Source of the DNA: Phycisphaerales bacterium
GTDB taxonomy: Bacteria > Planctomycetota > Phycisphaerae > Phycisphaerales > UBA1924
DNA: 64,000 nucleotides
Direction of reading: 5' to 3'
Assembly: GCA_028289195.1 (NCBI GenBank)
Contig: JANQQR010000007.1
Coordinates: 232,152 to 296,151, forward strand
The notes below the pieces were generated by a model. That model was given only the letters and a program-made list of their open reading frames with translations, was not told where the DNA came from and did not search any database. The translations under genes and the position numbers were made by a program. This document shows, one piece after another, positions 33,495 to 42,473 of this stretch. How positions within the stretch are numbered: the stretch's first letter is position 1; every line of letters begins with the position of its first letter.

Positions 33495-35141
33495 ATGCCC
33501 CCGCAGACGCTGCTGTGCGTCCCCATCATGGCCGACGATGCCGAGTCCGCGCTCGCCGATGCGCGCCAGGCCCGTGATCTCGGGGCCGATCTCGTCGAGA
33601 TGCGCATCGACCGGCTGTTCCACGGCGAGGGCGACGACGAGGGCGCGGCTGTCGTCGCCAGGCTGGTCGCCGAGTCTCCGCTGCCGCTGATCGTGACCTG
33701 TCGCGCCGCGGACGAGGGCGGGGAGTACGACGGCGACGATTCGGCGCGGGTGTCGCTGTACGAATCGCTGGGGACCGGCGAGCGAGGGCAGCCCCCGGCG
33801 TACGTCGACCTCGAGCTCTCGACCTACGAGCGGAGCGCCAACCTGCGCCAGAAGGTGCACCTGGCGATCGACCATCCGGCGCAGATCCGCGACGTGCGCA
33901 CCCGCCTGATCCTCTCGCACCACGACTTCGAGAAGCGGCCGGAGAGGCTGTTCGACGTGCTTGGTCGCATGCGCGCCAGCGACGGCGCCCGCGTGCTGAA
34001 GCTGGCGTGGCACGCGCGGTCGCTGCGCGACAACCTCGAGATCTTCGAGCTGCTCTCAGAGAAGGACCGCCCCACTATCGCGCTGGCGATGGGCCGGTTC
34101 GGGCTGATGAGCCGCGTGCTGGCGCCCAAGTTCGGCGGGTTCCTGACGTTCGCCTCGCTGAGGGACTCAGGAGCAACTGCCCCGGGGCAACCGACGGTGC
34201 GTGAACTGATCGACGCCTACCGGTTCCGCTCGATCGGGCCGTCGACTCGCGTGTACGGCGTGGCGGGATGGCCGGTCGAGCATTCGCTCTCGCCGGCGCT
34301 GCACAACGCGGCGTTCGAGGCCACCGGGCACGACGGCGTGTACCTGCCGATGCCGATCCCCGAGGGCTGGGAGCACTTCAAGGCGACTGTACTGGCGATG
34401 CTCGACTTCAAGCCGCTCGACCTGCGCGGGCTGAGCGTGACGATCCCGCACAAGACGCACCTCGTGCGCCTGGCGCGGGAGGACACGTCTCGCGCGTGGT
34501 CGCTCGACCCGCTCGCCGATCGTCTCGGCGCCGCCAATACGCTCGTTGTCGACGACGACGGAGCCTGCCGCGTGCTCAACACCGACGGCGCCGGCGTGGT
34601 CGAGCCGCTCGCCGAACGCCTCGGCGGGCTCTCGGGGAAGCGCGTGATGGTGCTCGGCGCGGGTGGCGCTGCGCGCAGCGCGGCTGGCGCGCTTGCGCAG
34701 GCGGGCGCGCACGTCATGATCTGTGCGCGCCGAACCGAGGCGGCCGCGGCGCTTGCGGGCGAACTCGGCGCACACTGGCCGGGGGCGTTCGAATCGGGCG
34801 CGATCGGCGTCAGGATCGGGGATTCCTGCGAAGTTCTGGTGAATTGCACGCCAGCGGGCATGCGCTCCGGTACCGCGCCCGATCAGCGGGCGATCGACCT
34901 CGAACAGGCTCGGGATTCCGGCGCGCTGGCCGAAGATTCGACGGTGTTCGAGACTGTTTACGCCCCGCTGCGCACGCCGCTCGTCGAGCAGGCCGAATCA
35001 CTCGGGTTCGGGGTGATCACCGGTGACGCGATGTTCATCGTGCAGGCGTCGGCCCAGTTTCAGGAGTGGACGGGTGTTACAGCGCCCAAGGGGCTGATGC
35101 GCAGGGTGTTTGACGAATCCCTGCCCGGCGCGCCGACGTAG
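33495..35141 (+). CDS. aroDE: Bifunctional 3-dehydroquinate dehydratase (type I) / shikimate dehydrogenase
   Basis: 548 residues. Residues 1-245 are a type I dehydroquinase with His142/143 in 'ILSHHDFE' and the Schiff-base Lys169 in 'RVLKLAWHA'. Residues 252-545 are shikimate dehydrogenase with 'EHSLSPALHN', 'VTIPHKTHLV', 'NTDGAGVV', the nucleotide loop '[11 protein letters not shown]', and 'FIVQASAQFQEWTG'. It makes shikimate from 3-dehydroquinate in two steps of aromatic amino acid synthesis. The fusion is known in plants, chlamydiae and planctomycetes. Confidence 0.95.
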   Translation: MPPQTLLCVPIMADDAESALADARQARDLGADLVEMRIDRLFHGEGDDEGAAVVARLVAESPLPLIVTCRAADEGGEYDGDDSARVSLYESLGTGERGQPPAYVDLELSTYERSANLRQKVHLAIDHPAQIRDVRTRLILSHHDFEKRPERLFDVLGRMRASDGARVLKLAWHARSLRDNLEIFELLSEKDRPTIALAMGRFGLMSRVLAPKFGGFLTFASLRDSGATAPGQPTVRELIDAYRFRSIGPSTRVYGVAGWPVEHSLSPALHNAAFEATGHDGVYLPMPIPEGWEHFKATVLAMLDFKPLDLRGLSVTIPHKTHLVRLAREDTSRAWSLDPLADRLGAANTLVVDDDGACRVLNTDGAGVVEPLAERLGGLSGKRVMVLGAGGAARSAAGALAQAGAHVMICARRTEAAAALAGELGAHWPGAFESGAIGVRIGDSCEVLVNCTPAGMRSGTAPDQRAIDLEQARDSGALAEDSTVFETVYAPLRTPLVEQAESLGFGVITGDAMFIVQASAQFQEWTGVTAPKGLMRRVFDESLPGAPT

Positions 35142-35152
35142 AATTCAGCGTC

Positions 35153-35488
35153 ATGGCAAAGGAACCGGTTCTGTACCCGGGCCTCTATCCGTGGTTTGTC
35201 CTCGCGGCTGCCTTGGATGTCATGCTCACCTGGATCATCCTGGGCCCGCCGATGGGCGGCGTTGAGGTCAACCCGATCGCCGCCCGCGTGATCGACACGG
35301 GCGGGATCACCGCGGCGACCTACTTCAAGTTCGCGACGGTGATGGTCGTGATGTTCCTTGCCGAGTTCATCGGGCGGCGGAACGACCTGATGGGCAAGCG
35401 CGTGCTCGGCCTCGCGGTGCTGTGCAACGTCGCGGTGGTAGTGGTCAGCTCGACGCAGATCGCCATGTTCAACGCGGGCCTGATCTGA
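35153..35488 (+). CDS. DUF5658 family membrane protein
   Basis: 111 residues with three to four membrane helices ('WFVLAAALDVMLTWIILG', 'FATVMVVMFLAEFIG', 'VLGLAVLCNVAVVVV') and the family 'EVNPIAARVID'. It follows aroDE by 11 bases. Function unknown. Confidence 0.75.
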   Translation: MAKEPVLYPGLYPWFVLAAALDVMLTWIILGPPMGGVEVNPIAARVIDTGGITAATYFKFATVMVVMFLAEFIGRRNDLMGKRVLGLAVLCNVAVVVVSSTQIAMFNAGLI

Positions 35489-35503
35489 GCGCCGAGCGGT
35501 CGC

Positions 35504-36034
35504 CTAGAACTCCGCTTCGATGCCGCTGGATGTCAGCAGTGTTCGGAACGAGTCGCTGAACACGAAGTTCTCCTCGGGGAACTCCGCGCCGGCCATGTTC
35601 CTGTCGAGGTGGGCGAACATCAGGTCGATGCGCCCGATCTCGGCGATCTCCCAGGGGTCGTCGCCGGCGCGCGGTGTCATCAGTTCGACGGTGCCGCTGG
35701 TCGAGGCCCCGGTCTGATCGAAGCGCTCGAGCGTCGCGGTGTAGCGGAGCACGGACCCCGGCGTCGCGTCGCGCTCGATCTCGACGCGGGCGACTTTGGC
35801 GAGGATCACTTTCTCCTTGAACTTCCCGGCGTGGCCGACGAGGATCCCGCCGGTCTGGGCCATGCCCTCGACAATGAAGCATGCCGGCATCAGCGGCATC
35901 GCGCTCTCGCCGGTGTCGGGGTCGGCTGGGAAGTGGTCGTGGAGGTGCTCCTCGCTCAGCGAGACGCTCTTGGTCGCGACCAGGCGCTCGCCGGGCACGA
36001 GCTCGACGATGCGATCGATCCACATCCAGCGCAT
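35504..36034 (-). CDS. FabZ-like hotdog 3-hydroxyacyl-ACP dehydratase
   Basis: 176 residues with the hotdog catalytic pattern: His in 'EEHLHDHFPADP' and Glu in 'PACFIVEGMAQTGG'. It is longer than FabZ by a 30-residue C-terminal tail. It is the last gene of a cluster with ACP, a second FabZ-like protein and an ABC exporter, suggesting synthesis or modification of an exported lipid. Confidence 0.8.
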   Translation of the reverse strand: MRWMWIDRIVELVPGERLVATKSVSLSEEHLHDHFPADPDTGESAMPLMPACFIVEGMAQTGGILVGHAGKFKEKVILAKVARVEIERDATPGSVLRYTATLERFDQTGASTSGTVELMTPRAGDDPWEIAEIGRIDLMFAHLDRNMAGAEFPEENFVFSDSFRTLLTSSGIEAEF

Positions 36035-36078
36035 GGGCGGGGCCTCGGAGAGGAGGGGTGCGGCCGGGGTGGCGGGTA

Positions 36079-36474
36079 TCAGGCGGGTGTGCCGGCGCTG
36101 AGCTTGCGCTCGACGTATCCGACGAGGCTGTCGACGGTGAAGATGTTGCCGATGTCCGACAGCTTCGGGTCCTGCTCGAAGTTCGAGAAGTCGAAGTGCG
36201 GCAGCTTCTTCTTCATCTCCTCGATGCCCTTGGCCGTGACCTTGCCATCCTGGACGTACTGCGGGTCCTGCACGGCGCTGTCGGGGAACAGCTCACCCTG
36301 CGGGATCTTGAAACCGAAGGCCTGCTCGAGCTTGAAGGTGATGTCCAGGAAGTCGATGGACTCGGCACCGAGGTCGTCGACCAGCTTGGCGTCGGGGGTC
36401 ACCTCGTCCTGATCAACGCCCAGGGCGTCTTCGAGCACCTCTTGAATCTTCGAGAAGATCTCGTCGCGGGTCAT
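36079..36474 (-). CDS. Acyl carrier protein, long form
   Basis: 131 residues from ATG 36474. The phosphopantetheine site is Ser in 'DLGAESIDFLDITF'. Compared with the usual 78 residues there is an insertion of about 40 residues ('AVQDPQYVQDGKVTAKGIEE', 'KKLPHFDF') before the last helix. Family variant common in specialised lipid clusters. Sits between two hotdog dehydratase-like genes. Confidence 0.85.
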   Translation of the reverse strand: MTRDEIFSKIQEVLEDALGVDQDEVTPDAKLVDDLGAESIDFLDITFKLEQAFGFKIPQGELFPDSAVQDPQYVQDGKVTAKGIEEMKKKLPHFDFSNFEQDPKLSDIGNIFTVDSLVGYVERKLSAGTPA

Positions 36475-36557
36475 GTGCTTGCGGTCCTTCTTGCTTCGGT
36501 CTGGGAAGTGTTTCGTTCCTGGGTTGGTTTCCAGTATCACCGATCCGGCGTGGGGGC

Positions 36558-37004
36558 TCAACGCCCGGACGCCAGCGCCCCGTCAGCGCCTATCTGCGCG
36601 GGCGAGGGCGCCCGCATCGAGAACCGGCCGGAGACGGCCTGCGGGGCCTGATCCGCGTCGTGGCCCGCCCGGAGCACCGTTCCCGTGCCCTTGAACCCGA
36701 AAACGCCCTCGGGCGACTCCTTATTCAGAGACACCTCGATGCGGAGCGAATCGCCGGGGCGGACGAGCGAGCCGTACTTCAGGGCCCGCACCTCGCCCAG
36801 CACGTGACGCCCAAGCGCCGGGTCGCGCTCGCGGAGCAGGCGCCGGGACGCCTGCACCAGCGCCTCGATCATCAGCACGCCGGGGAGGATCGGGAAGCCG
36901 GGGAAATGGTCCTGCAGGTACTCCTCGGCCATCGTGACGTTCTTGAGCGTCACGATCCGGTCGGAATCGATCTCCACCACCTGGTCGACGAGGTCGAAGT
37001 GCAT
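36558..37004 (-). CDS. FabZ/FabA-like hotdog dehydratase
   Basis: 148 residues with the FabZ catalytic 'EEYLQDHFPGFPILPG' and the Glu in 'VLMIEALVQA'. It could be the housekeeping fabZ or part of the specialised lipid route with ACP and ABC neighbours. Its ATG lies 21 bases after the ABC gene stop. Confidence 0.8.
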   Translation of the reverse strand: MHFDLVDQVVEIDSDRIVTLKNVTMAEEYLQDHFPGFPILPGVLMIEALVQASRRLLRERDPALGRHVLGEVRALKYGSLVRPGDSLRIEVSLNKESPEGVFGFKGTGTVLRAGHDADQAPQAVSGRFSMRAPSPAQIGADGALASGR

Positions 37005-37025
37005 CGCGGGTGAGAACTCCTGGGA

Positions 37026-38864
37026 TCAGGCCGGCGCCGAGAGCTGGTGCTTGGTGAGGTGCTGGTACAGATCGCAACGCTCGAGCAGTTCCTCGTGCGT
37101 GCCGACGTCCTCGATCCCGCCGGCGTTCATCACGACGATTCGATCGGCGTTGACGACTGTCGCCAGGCGGTGAGCAACGATGAGGCACGTGCGGGTGTGG
37201 CTGAACTCGGCGACGGCCTCGGCGATCTGTGACTCGCTCTCAGAGTCGATCATGCTGGTGGCCTCGTCCATGATCAGGATGGCCGGGTCGCGCAGAAGCG
37301 CACGGGCGATGGCGATGCGCTGGCGCTGGCCTCCGCTGAGGGTGAGGCCCTGATCGCCGACGCGGGTGTCGTAGCCGTCGGGCTGCTTGACGATGAACTC
37401 GTGGGCGTGGGCCTTGCGCGCCGCTTCCTCGATCTGCTCGCGGGAGGCGCCCGGCGTGCCGTAGGAGATGTTGTCGGCGATGGTGCCCCGGAACAGGATC
37501 GTCTCCTGGGTGACGGCGCCGATCTGGCCTCGCAGCGAGCGGAGCGAGACGCTGGCGATGTCGGTGCCGTCGATCAGGATGCGCCCCTCGGTCGGCTCGA
37601 ACAGGCGCGGGATGAGCGAGAGGAGGGTCGTCTTGCCGCAGCCGTTGGGGCCGACGAAGGCGACGGTCTCGCCGGACTTGATGCTGAGCGAGACACCCGT
37701 GATCGCCGGCTGATCCTGGCCCGTGTAGGTGAACCCGACCTTGTCGTAGACGATCGTCTCGGCGTGGCGCGCCAGGCGGGGCATGCCGGGCACGCGCACG
37801 GCCTCGGGCTCGGCGTCGAGCAGCTCGTTCAAGCGTGCGGCCGCGGCATCGGCCGTCTGGATGCGCTGGATGATGCCGGACATCGGCTTGAGGGTCGAGC
37901 CGGCGATCGCCAGCGAACCGAGTGTCAGGAAGAACTCGGACGCGGACAGGCTCTGATTGATGATGGCTCTGGCGGCGATGATCGCCAGCACGCCGAGCAC
38001 GATGATCGAGATCGTCTCGACCAGCGGGCTTGCGAGCGCGGTGGCGGTGCGCAGGCGGAGCATCTCACGCAGGACCTGCTTGTTCGTGCGCGTGAAGCGC
38101 CCGATCTCTGCTCGCTCGGCGGTGTAGACCTTCACGACGCGGAAGCCCCGGGTGACCTCGTTGGCGACCTCGAGCAGCTGGGCCTGGCCCTTGAGTGCGC
38201 GCTTGGAGGCGCGTTTGATGCGCTTGCCGAGCTTGCGGATGATGATGAACAGCACCGGGCCCAGGAGCACGGTCACCAGCGACAGCTTCCAGTTGATGAT
38301 GAATGCGACGATGATCGCCGCGATGCCCTTGGTGACCTGCGCGACGGCCTTGCTCGTGAGCGACTGCAGGCCCCGGTTCAGGACGTTGGTGTCGTTGATG
38401 ATGCGGCTGGTCATGTCGTGGGCCGAGCCGTGCGTGAGCGCGCCCAGGGGCATGTAGACCAGCTTGCGGAAGGCGGAGCGTCGGACGTCGGCGATCACGC
38501 GTGTCGTGAGCGTGAGCGAAAGGAACTCGTGGGTGAAGTTGGCGCTGGCGCCGAGGATCGTGATGACGACGAGCGCGGAGATTATCCCGACGACTGCACC
38601 CCACCGATCGGCCGGGAGCGCGTCGATCCACGTCTGGGGGATCACCGGGAGCAGGGCGGAGTTCTGGGCCCTAATGTTGTAGTCGGCGGCCAGTTCGGGC
38701 AGCGTCGAGCCGGTCTGGCCCAGGATGTTCTCCAGCACCGGCACCATGCCCACGAGCCCCGCTCCGAGGCCGGCGGCGGAGATGAAGGCAAACAGCAGCG
38801 CCCACGCGACCATCGCGCGATAGCGGAGCATCCTGCGTGCGATTGTCCAGAACGGCGAATTCAT
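37026..38864 (-). CDS. ABC exporter, fused permease and ATPase (MsbA-like)
   Basis: 612 residues. Six membrane helices in residues 1-330, then the ATPase with Walker A 'FVGPNGCGKTTLL', the signature 'LSGGQRQRIAIARAL', and Walker B 'PAILIMDEATS'. Half-transporter size, working as a homodimer. Proximity to ACP and hotdog genes suggests lipid or lipid-linked cargo. First gene of its minus-strand operon. Confidence 0.9.
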   Translation of the reverse strand: MNSPFWTIARRMLRYRAMVAWALLFAFISAAGLGAGLVGMVPVLENILGQTGSTLPELAADYNIRAQNSALLPVIPQTWIDALPADRWGAVVGIISALVVITILGASANFTHEFLSLTLTTRVIADVRRSAFRKLVYMPLGALTHGSAHDMTSRIINDTNVLNRGLQSLTSKAVAQVTKGIAAIIVAFIINWKLSLVTVLLGPVLFIIIRKLGKRIKRASKRALKGQAQLLEVANEVTRGFRVVKVYTAERAEIGRFTRTNKQVLREMLRLRTATALASPLVETISIIVLGVLAIIAARAIINQSLSASEFFLTLGSLAIAGSTLKPMSGIIQRIQTADAAAARLNELLDAEPEAVRVPGMPRLARHAETIVYDKVGFTYTGQDQPAITGVSLSIKSGETVAFVGPNGCGKTTLLSLIPRLFEPTEGRILIDGTDIASVSLRSLRGQIGAVTQETILFRGTIADNISYGTPGASREQIEEAARKAHAHEFIVKQPDGYDTRVGDQGLTLSGGQRQRIAIARALLRDPAILIMDEATSMIDSESESQIAEAVAEFSHTRTCLIVAHRLATVVNADRIVVMNAGGIEDVGTHEELLERCDLYQHLTKHQLSAPA

Positions 38865-38960
38865 GGGCCAGATGGTGCATCGGCCCCCACGCGGGGCCAG
38901 CGTCCAGTTTAGCGCCCCGGCGCGTGAGGTCGAAACCCGAGGGGTTCGGGGGGTTCTGCC

Positions 38961-40451
38961 CTACTCCAGCCCCCCCGGTCCCCGCGGCTCGCCGCCCGCC
39001 AGGGCCGATTCGTAGAGCAGCGACCAGTGCTGCCAGAACGTGGGGTAGGTCTTCCGTACGCAACCAGGATCGCGGATCGCGACGTTCGGGCGGCGCAGGC
39101 CGATCAGGGCCAGCGACATGGCCATGCGATGGTCGTCGTAGGTATCAAACTCGACGGGCGGCGCACTCTCGGAGCAGTCGACGCCGCCCCCCCCGGAAGG
39201 CGGCGTGATGCGGACGCCCTCGTCGGGAGTGCCGTGGTAGGTCATGTAGCTGAACGGTTCGACAGTGACACCGATCCTGGCGAGCTCGGTCTGGAGCGCC
39301 GCGATGCGATCGGTTTCCTTCACGCGGAGCGTGCGCAGGCCGCGGATGGTCGTCGTGCCATCGGCGAAGCAGGCGACGGCGGCGAGTGTCTGGGCGGTGT
39401 CCGGCATGAGGGAGAGGTCGATCTCCAACCCCTCGATGACCCCGTGCCCTTCGATCGTGCCGTCCGGCTCTCCGGCACCGCTGTTCGCACCGGGAAGAGG
39501 CACCGGCGCGTCGCCTTGCAGATTCCGAAGGACATCGCGGAAGTTGGCATCGCCTTGAAGACACCCACTTGCAAGCGATGGGATTCTCGAAGACGCGGCC
39601 TCGATGACTGTCGCAGCGCCCCAGAAGTAGCTCGCGCCGCTCGCGTCCGGCTCGAGATCCATGCAGTACAACCGGAGTGGTTCGCATGGAGGAAGACCGA
39701 GGTACCTCTCACCGGTCGATCCATCGATTTCATACCAGCCCTCGCGCGCTTTGATACACGCGTATAGCTGATTGGCGGTCAGGTTGATGTACGATGCGCT
39801 CGTCGCCTCGCCGGTGAAGCGGATCGTCACGCCTTCCGAGGTCAGCGGTGCGATCAGCATCAATGCGCTGACGAATTGGCTCGACGCTGTCGTCCCGACT
39901 TCGATCGTTCCGCCTTTGGGCCGATGCGGGTGGATTCGCAGGGGCACGCAGCCCGGCTCGCCGAGTTCGTCGATCTTAATTCCGAGTTGCCGAAGGAACC
40001 CGAGCAGCTCCCCTTGGGGACGTTGGCGCATCCGGTCATTCCCATCGATGACGACAGGGGCGTCCGCGAAGCATGCTGCAGCGATCAGGAATCGTGTTGC
40101 GGTGCCGGCGTTCTCCAGTTCAAGCGTGCATCCGCCCTTCAGCCGGCCACCGGTACCGCGGACAATCAGTGATTCCGGCATGCACGACAGATCGAACTCT
40201 GTCCCGAGCGCTGTGAGTGCGCGGATCAAGACCTGCGCATCGATCGCATCCAGCAGCGGATGGTCGATGAAGGACTCTCCCTCGGCCAGGGCGGCCAGCA
40301 GCAGCGCCCGATTCATCAGGCTCTTGCTCCCCGGCGGCCGGATCGTCACATCAAACGGCCCCGGCACCGGGCACAGCACAAGCGGGTCGGGCAGCTCGTC
40401 GAGCGGCTTCCGGAGAATCTCAACCAGTTCCTGGGGCGTCGGCGCGATCAT
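38961..40451 (-). CDS. aroA: 3-phosphoshikimate 1-carboxyvinyltransferase (EPSP synthase)
   Basis: 496 residues, slightly longer than usual. The family N-terminal 'RPPGSKSLMNRALLLAAL' binds both substrates; 'GNDRMRQRPQGELLGFLRQL' and the C-terminal 'RVKETDRIAALQTELAR', 'DDHRMAMSLALIGLR' are intact. It makes EPSP from shikimate-3-phosphate and PEP. aroDE lies 4 kb away on the other strand. Confidence 0.95.
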   Translation of the reverse strand: MIAPTPQELVEILRKPLDELPDPLVLCPVPGPFDVTIRPPGSKSLMNRALLLAALAEGESFIDHPLLDAIDAQVLIRALTALGTEFDLSCMPESLIVRGTGGRLKGGCTLELENAGTATRFLIAAACFADAPVVIDGNDRMRQRPQGELLGFLRQLGIKIDELGEPGCVPLRIHPHRPKGGTIEVGTTASSQFVSALMLIAPLTSEGVTIRFTGEATSASYINLTANQLYACIKAREGWYEIDGSTGERYLGLPPCEPLRLYCMDLEPDASGASYFWGAATVIEAASSRIPSLASGCLQGDANFRDVLRNLQGDAPVPLPGANSGAGEPDGTIEGHGVIEGLEIDLSLMPDTAQTLAAVACFADGTTTIRGLRTLRVKETDRIAALQTELARIGVTVEPFSYMTYHGTPDEGVRITPPSGGGGVDCSESAPPVEFDTYDDHRMAMSLALIGLRRPNVAIRDPGCVRKTYPTFWQHWSLLYESALAGGEPRGPGGLE

Positions 40452-40466
40452 CCGCGCAAACAGTAG

Positions 40467-40793
40467 CTACTCGGGGTCCCGGCGGAAGACGGCGACGATG
40501 TCCTCCACGGGGATCACGAACAGGCGGTTGTCGCCCTCGAAGTCCACGGGGATGCCCTGCTTGGGGTTGAACAGCACGCGGTCGTACTGCTTGATCGGGT
40601 AGTCCTCGTCGTGGTCGACCTGGGCGCTGATCGAGACGACGCGCCCGGTGAGTGTGGGGATCTCGATCTTGTCGGGGAGGTGGAGCCCGGCCTTGGTCTG
40701 CTTGCGGTCCTCGTCCTTGCGGATGAGCACGCGCTTGCCCAGGGGCTCGACGATCTCCAGCTTCTCGGCCTTGCTCTTGCGTGCGCTCGCCAT
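40467..40793 (-). CDS. groES: Co-chaperonin GroES (Cpn10)
   Basis: 108 residues with 'PLGKRVLIRKDEDRKQTKAG' and 'YDRVLFNPKQGIPVDFEGDN'. The mobile loop is present. No groEL is next to it in the window, so this may be an extra copy. Its stop lies 16 bases from aroA. Confidence 0.8.
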   Translation of the reverse strand: MASARKSKAEKLEIVEPLGKRVLIRKDEDRKQTKAGLHLPDKIEIPTLTGRVVSISAQVDHDEDYPIKQYDRVLFNPKQGIPVDFEGDNRLFVIPVEDIVAVFRRDPE

Positions 40794-40812
40794 ACGGGGG
40801 CGAGTCTAGGCC

Positions 40813-42300
40813 TCATCGCGGGTCCGTGCGCACGCAGCGGGCGCCGTAGGCCATCGTGCGCGGCGCGGCTCCCCACGACCCGAATCGTCGCCACGCGATC
40901 GGGCTGTGGGGGTTGAACCCGCCGGGCTCGTATTCCCGCCCGGCCTCGTAGTGCCCGCCCCCGCGATAGCCGTAGCCCCCGCTCGACGGGCCGCCGTCGC
41001 CCCGGGGCCAGTCGTCGTTGGTGGCGAAGCCCTCTCCGTCGATGCGCCCGTTGCCGTGCGTGCCTTCGAAGGCGCGCCCGACCGGGTGGCCGATCGTCAC
41101 ACAGCGCTCCCACACGCTACCGGCCAGATCCATCACCCACCAGTAGCTGGCGCCGAACGCCTCGCGCGACGAGTCGGTGAGCAGCGCCTCGTCGGCGTCC
41201 CCGCTGGTCACCAGGTCCAGATCCTCGCCGATCGTGCGCACCAGGCTGTCTTTCGCGGCGCTCCCCCACGGGTACTGCCCGTCGTTCGGCGCCTCGGGGC
41301 CGCGGCAGGCCTTGGTGAATTCGAGCTCGGTCATCGGGCGCAGGCCCATCCAGTCGGCGAACGCGCAGGCGTCGTCCCACGAGATGAAGTTCGCGGGGCG
41401 CTCGGGCGCGCCGGCGACGTAGCGGTCCCCTTCCACACGGATCGTCGCTCGGTTCCCCGGCACGAAGTACCGGCGCCCGCCGATCGGGTCGCGCATCGCA
41501 CCGGCGTTGCTCCACTGCATGTTCAGGAACCGGGCGTACTGCCCCTGGGTGATCTCGTACTTCATGCAATAGAACGCCCCGAACCCTTTCGGGAACGCTC
41601 CGGGGATCGGGCCCTGCTGGTCGCCCTCGTAGCCGAAGCGTTCGAGATCTGGGCTGACGCGATAGTGCAGGCGCCCCTCGCTCGGGCCGACCTCGATCGG
41701 TCTCTCCGACTCGATGCGGAGCAGCCCGGCGGGCTCGCCCGCGTCATCGGACCGGAAGAACGATGCGTACTGCCGGCCCCGCTCGCCGGGGTCGCCGAGC
41801 GTGAACCCGCCCTCGGGGATGTGCACCATCTCGATGGCCAGCACCTCGATGGAGATGTCCGACGGGTCTGCCACCCGCTCGAGCGTGTCCACGGCGCCCT
41901 CGGCCAGGCGGAGGCGCACGGGCCAGGAGATGCTCCCGCGATGCTCCAGCGACGGCTGCGCAAACAGTCCCACGCCGTCACCGGGCACAACCCACTCCGG
42001 GGGCGGGCCGTCGATCATTGCGCCGTCCGCGAGCGCGTGGCCGTCCGGAGCGACATCGAGGTGCACCCAGCCGTCCCACGCCGGCGTCGAGTACTTGACG
42101 ACGATCCAGGCGCTGTCGTGGTTCTTGTCGGTGCGCCACGCGTTCTCCCACGCGACCAGCGCGCTGACATGCGCGATTCCGGCATCAGCATCGAATTCAA
42201 GGCGTGCGTCGCTCGCCGTGATGCCCGTCGCCATCGCGGGTGAAACCAGGCACGCCACACCGAGGATCCAAGCGCTGACCGTCTTCGCTCGCGTGGGCAT
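40813..42300 (-). CDS. Exported SUMF1/formylglycine-generating-enzyme-like protein
   Basis: 495 residues. Signal peptide to about residue 24 ('SAWILGVACLVSPAMATG'). A beta-rich region follows, then the FGE-sulfatase domain: 'GGFTLGDPGERGRQY', 'FYCMKYEITQGQYARFLNMQ', 'SWDDACAFADWMGLRPMTEL', 'WGAAPRTMAYGARCVR'. Many such planctomycete proteins lack the copper cysteines and act only as lectin- or binding-like domains; the key cysteines are not evident here. Confidence 0.8.
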   Translation of the reverse strand: MPTRAKTVSAWILGVACLVSPAMATGITASDARLEFDADAGIAHVSALVAWENAWRTDKNHDSAWIVVKYSTPAWDGWVHLDVAPDGHALADGAMIDGPPPEWVVPGDGVGLFAQPSLEHRGSISWPVRLRLAEGAVDTLERVADPSDISIEVLAIEMVHIPEGGFTLGDPGERGRQYASFFRSDDAGEPAGLLRIESERPIEVGPSEGRLHYRVSPDLERFGYEGDQQGPIPGAFPKGFGAFYCMKYEITQGQYARFLNMQWSNAGAMRDPIGGRRYFVPGNRATIRVEGDRYVAGAPERPANFISWDDACAFADWMGLRPMTELEFTKACRGPEAPNDGQYPWGSAAKDSLVRTIGEDLDLVTSGDADEALLTDSSREAFGASYWWVMDLAGSVWERCVTIGHPVGRAFEGTHGNGRIDGEGFATNDDWPRGDGGPSSGGYGYRGGGHYEAGREYEPGGFNPHSPIAWRRFGSWGAAPRTMAYGARCVRTDPR

Positions 42301-42383
42301 CGCGCCCTCCTTCCGACCTCCACGCTCGGTTGATAGCGCCCGGAGATGCGCTGGGTTGCGGGATCGGCGGATTGCAGACGTGC

Positions 42384-42442
42384 CACGGGCAGCTCGCTGC
42401 CCGTGCGGCTGCGTCGCTGGCACCGGCAGCAAGCTGCCGGTG
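42384..42442. repeat. Two tandem inverted-repeat hairpins (REP-like)
   Basis: CACGGGCAGC-TC-GCTGCCCGTG (42384-42405) and CACCGGCAGC-AA-GCTGCCGGTG (42421-42442), both perfect 10-bp stems sharing the GCAGC/GCTGC core. They lie between two minus-strand genes and may be a dispersed palindromic repeat family or a processing signal. Confidence 0.65.
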
Positions 42443-42473
42443 GCACACCTGTGGATCGTCGCGACACACCGTG

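Noticed and set aside
37401..38912. About 500-codon open frame antisense to the ABC exporter
   Set aside because: The translation is rich in Asp, Arg and Gly with no domain; the exporter on the other strand shows all its motifs.
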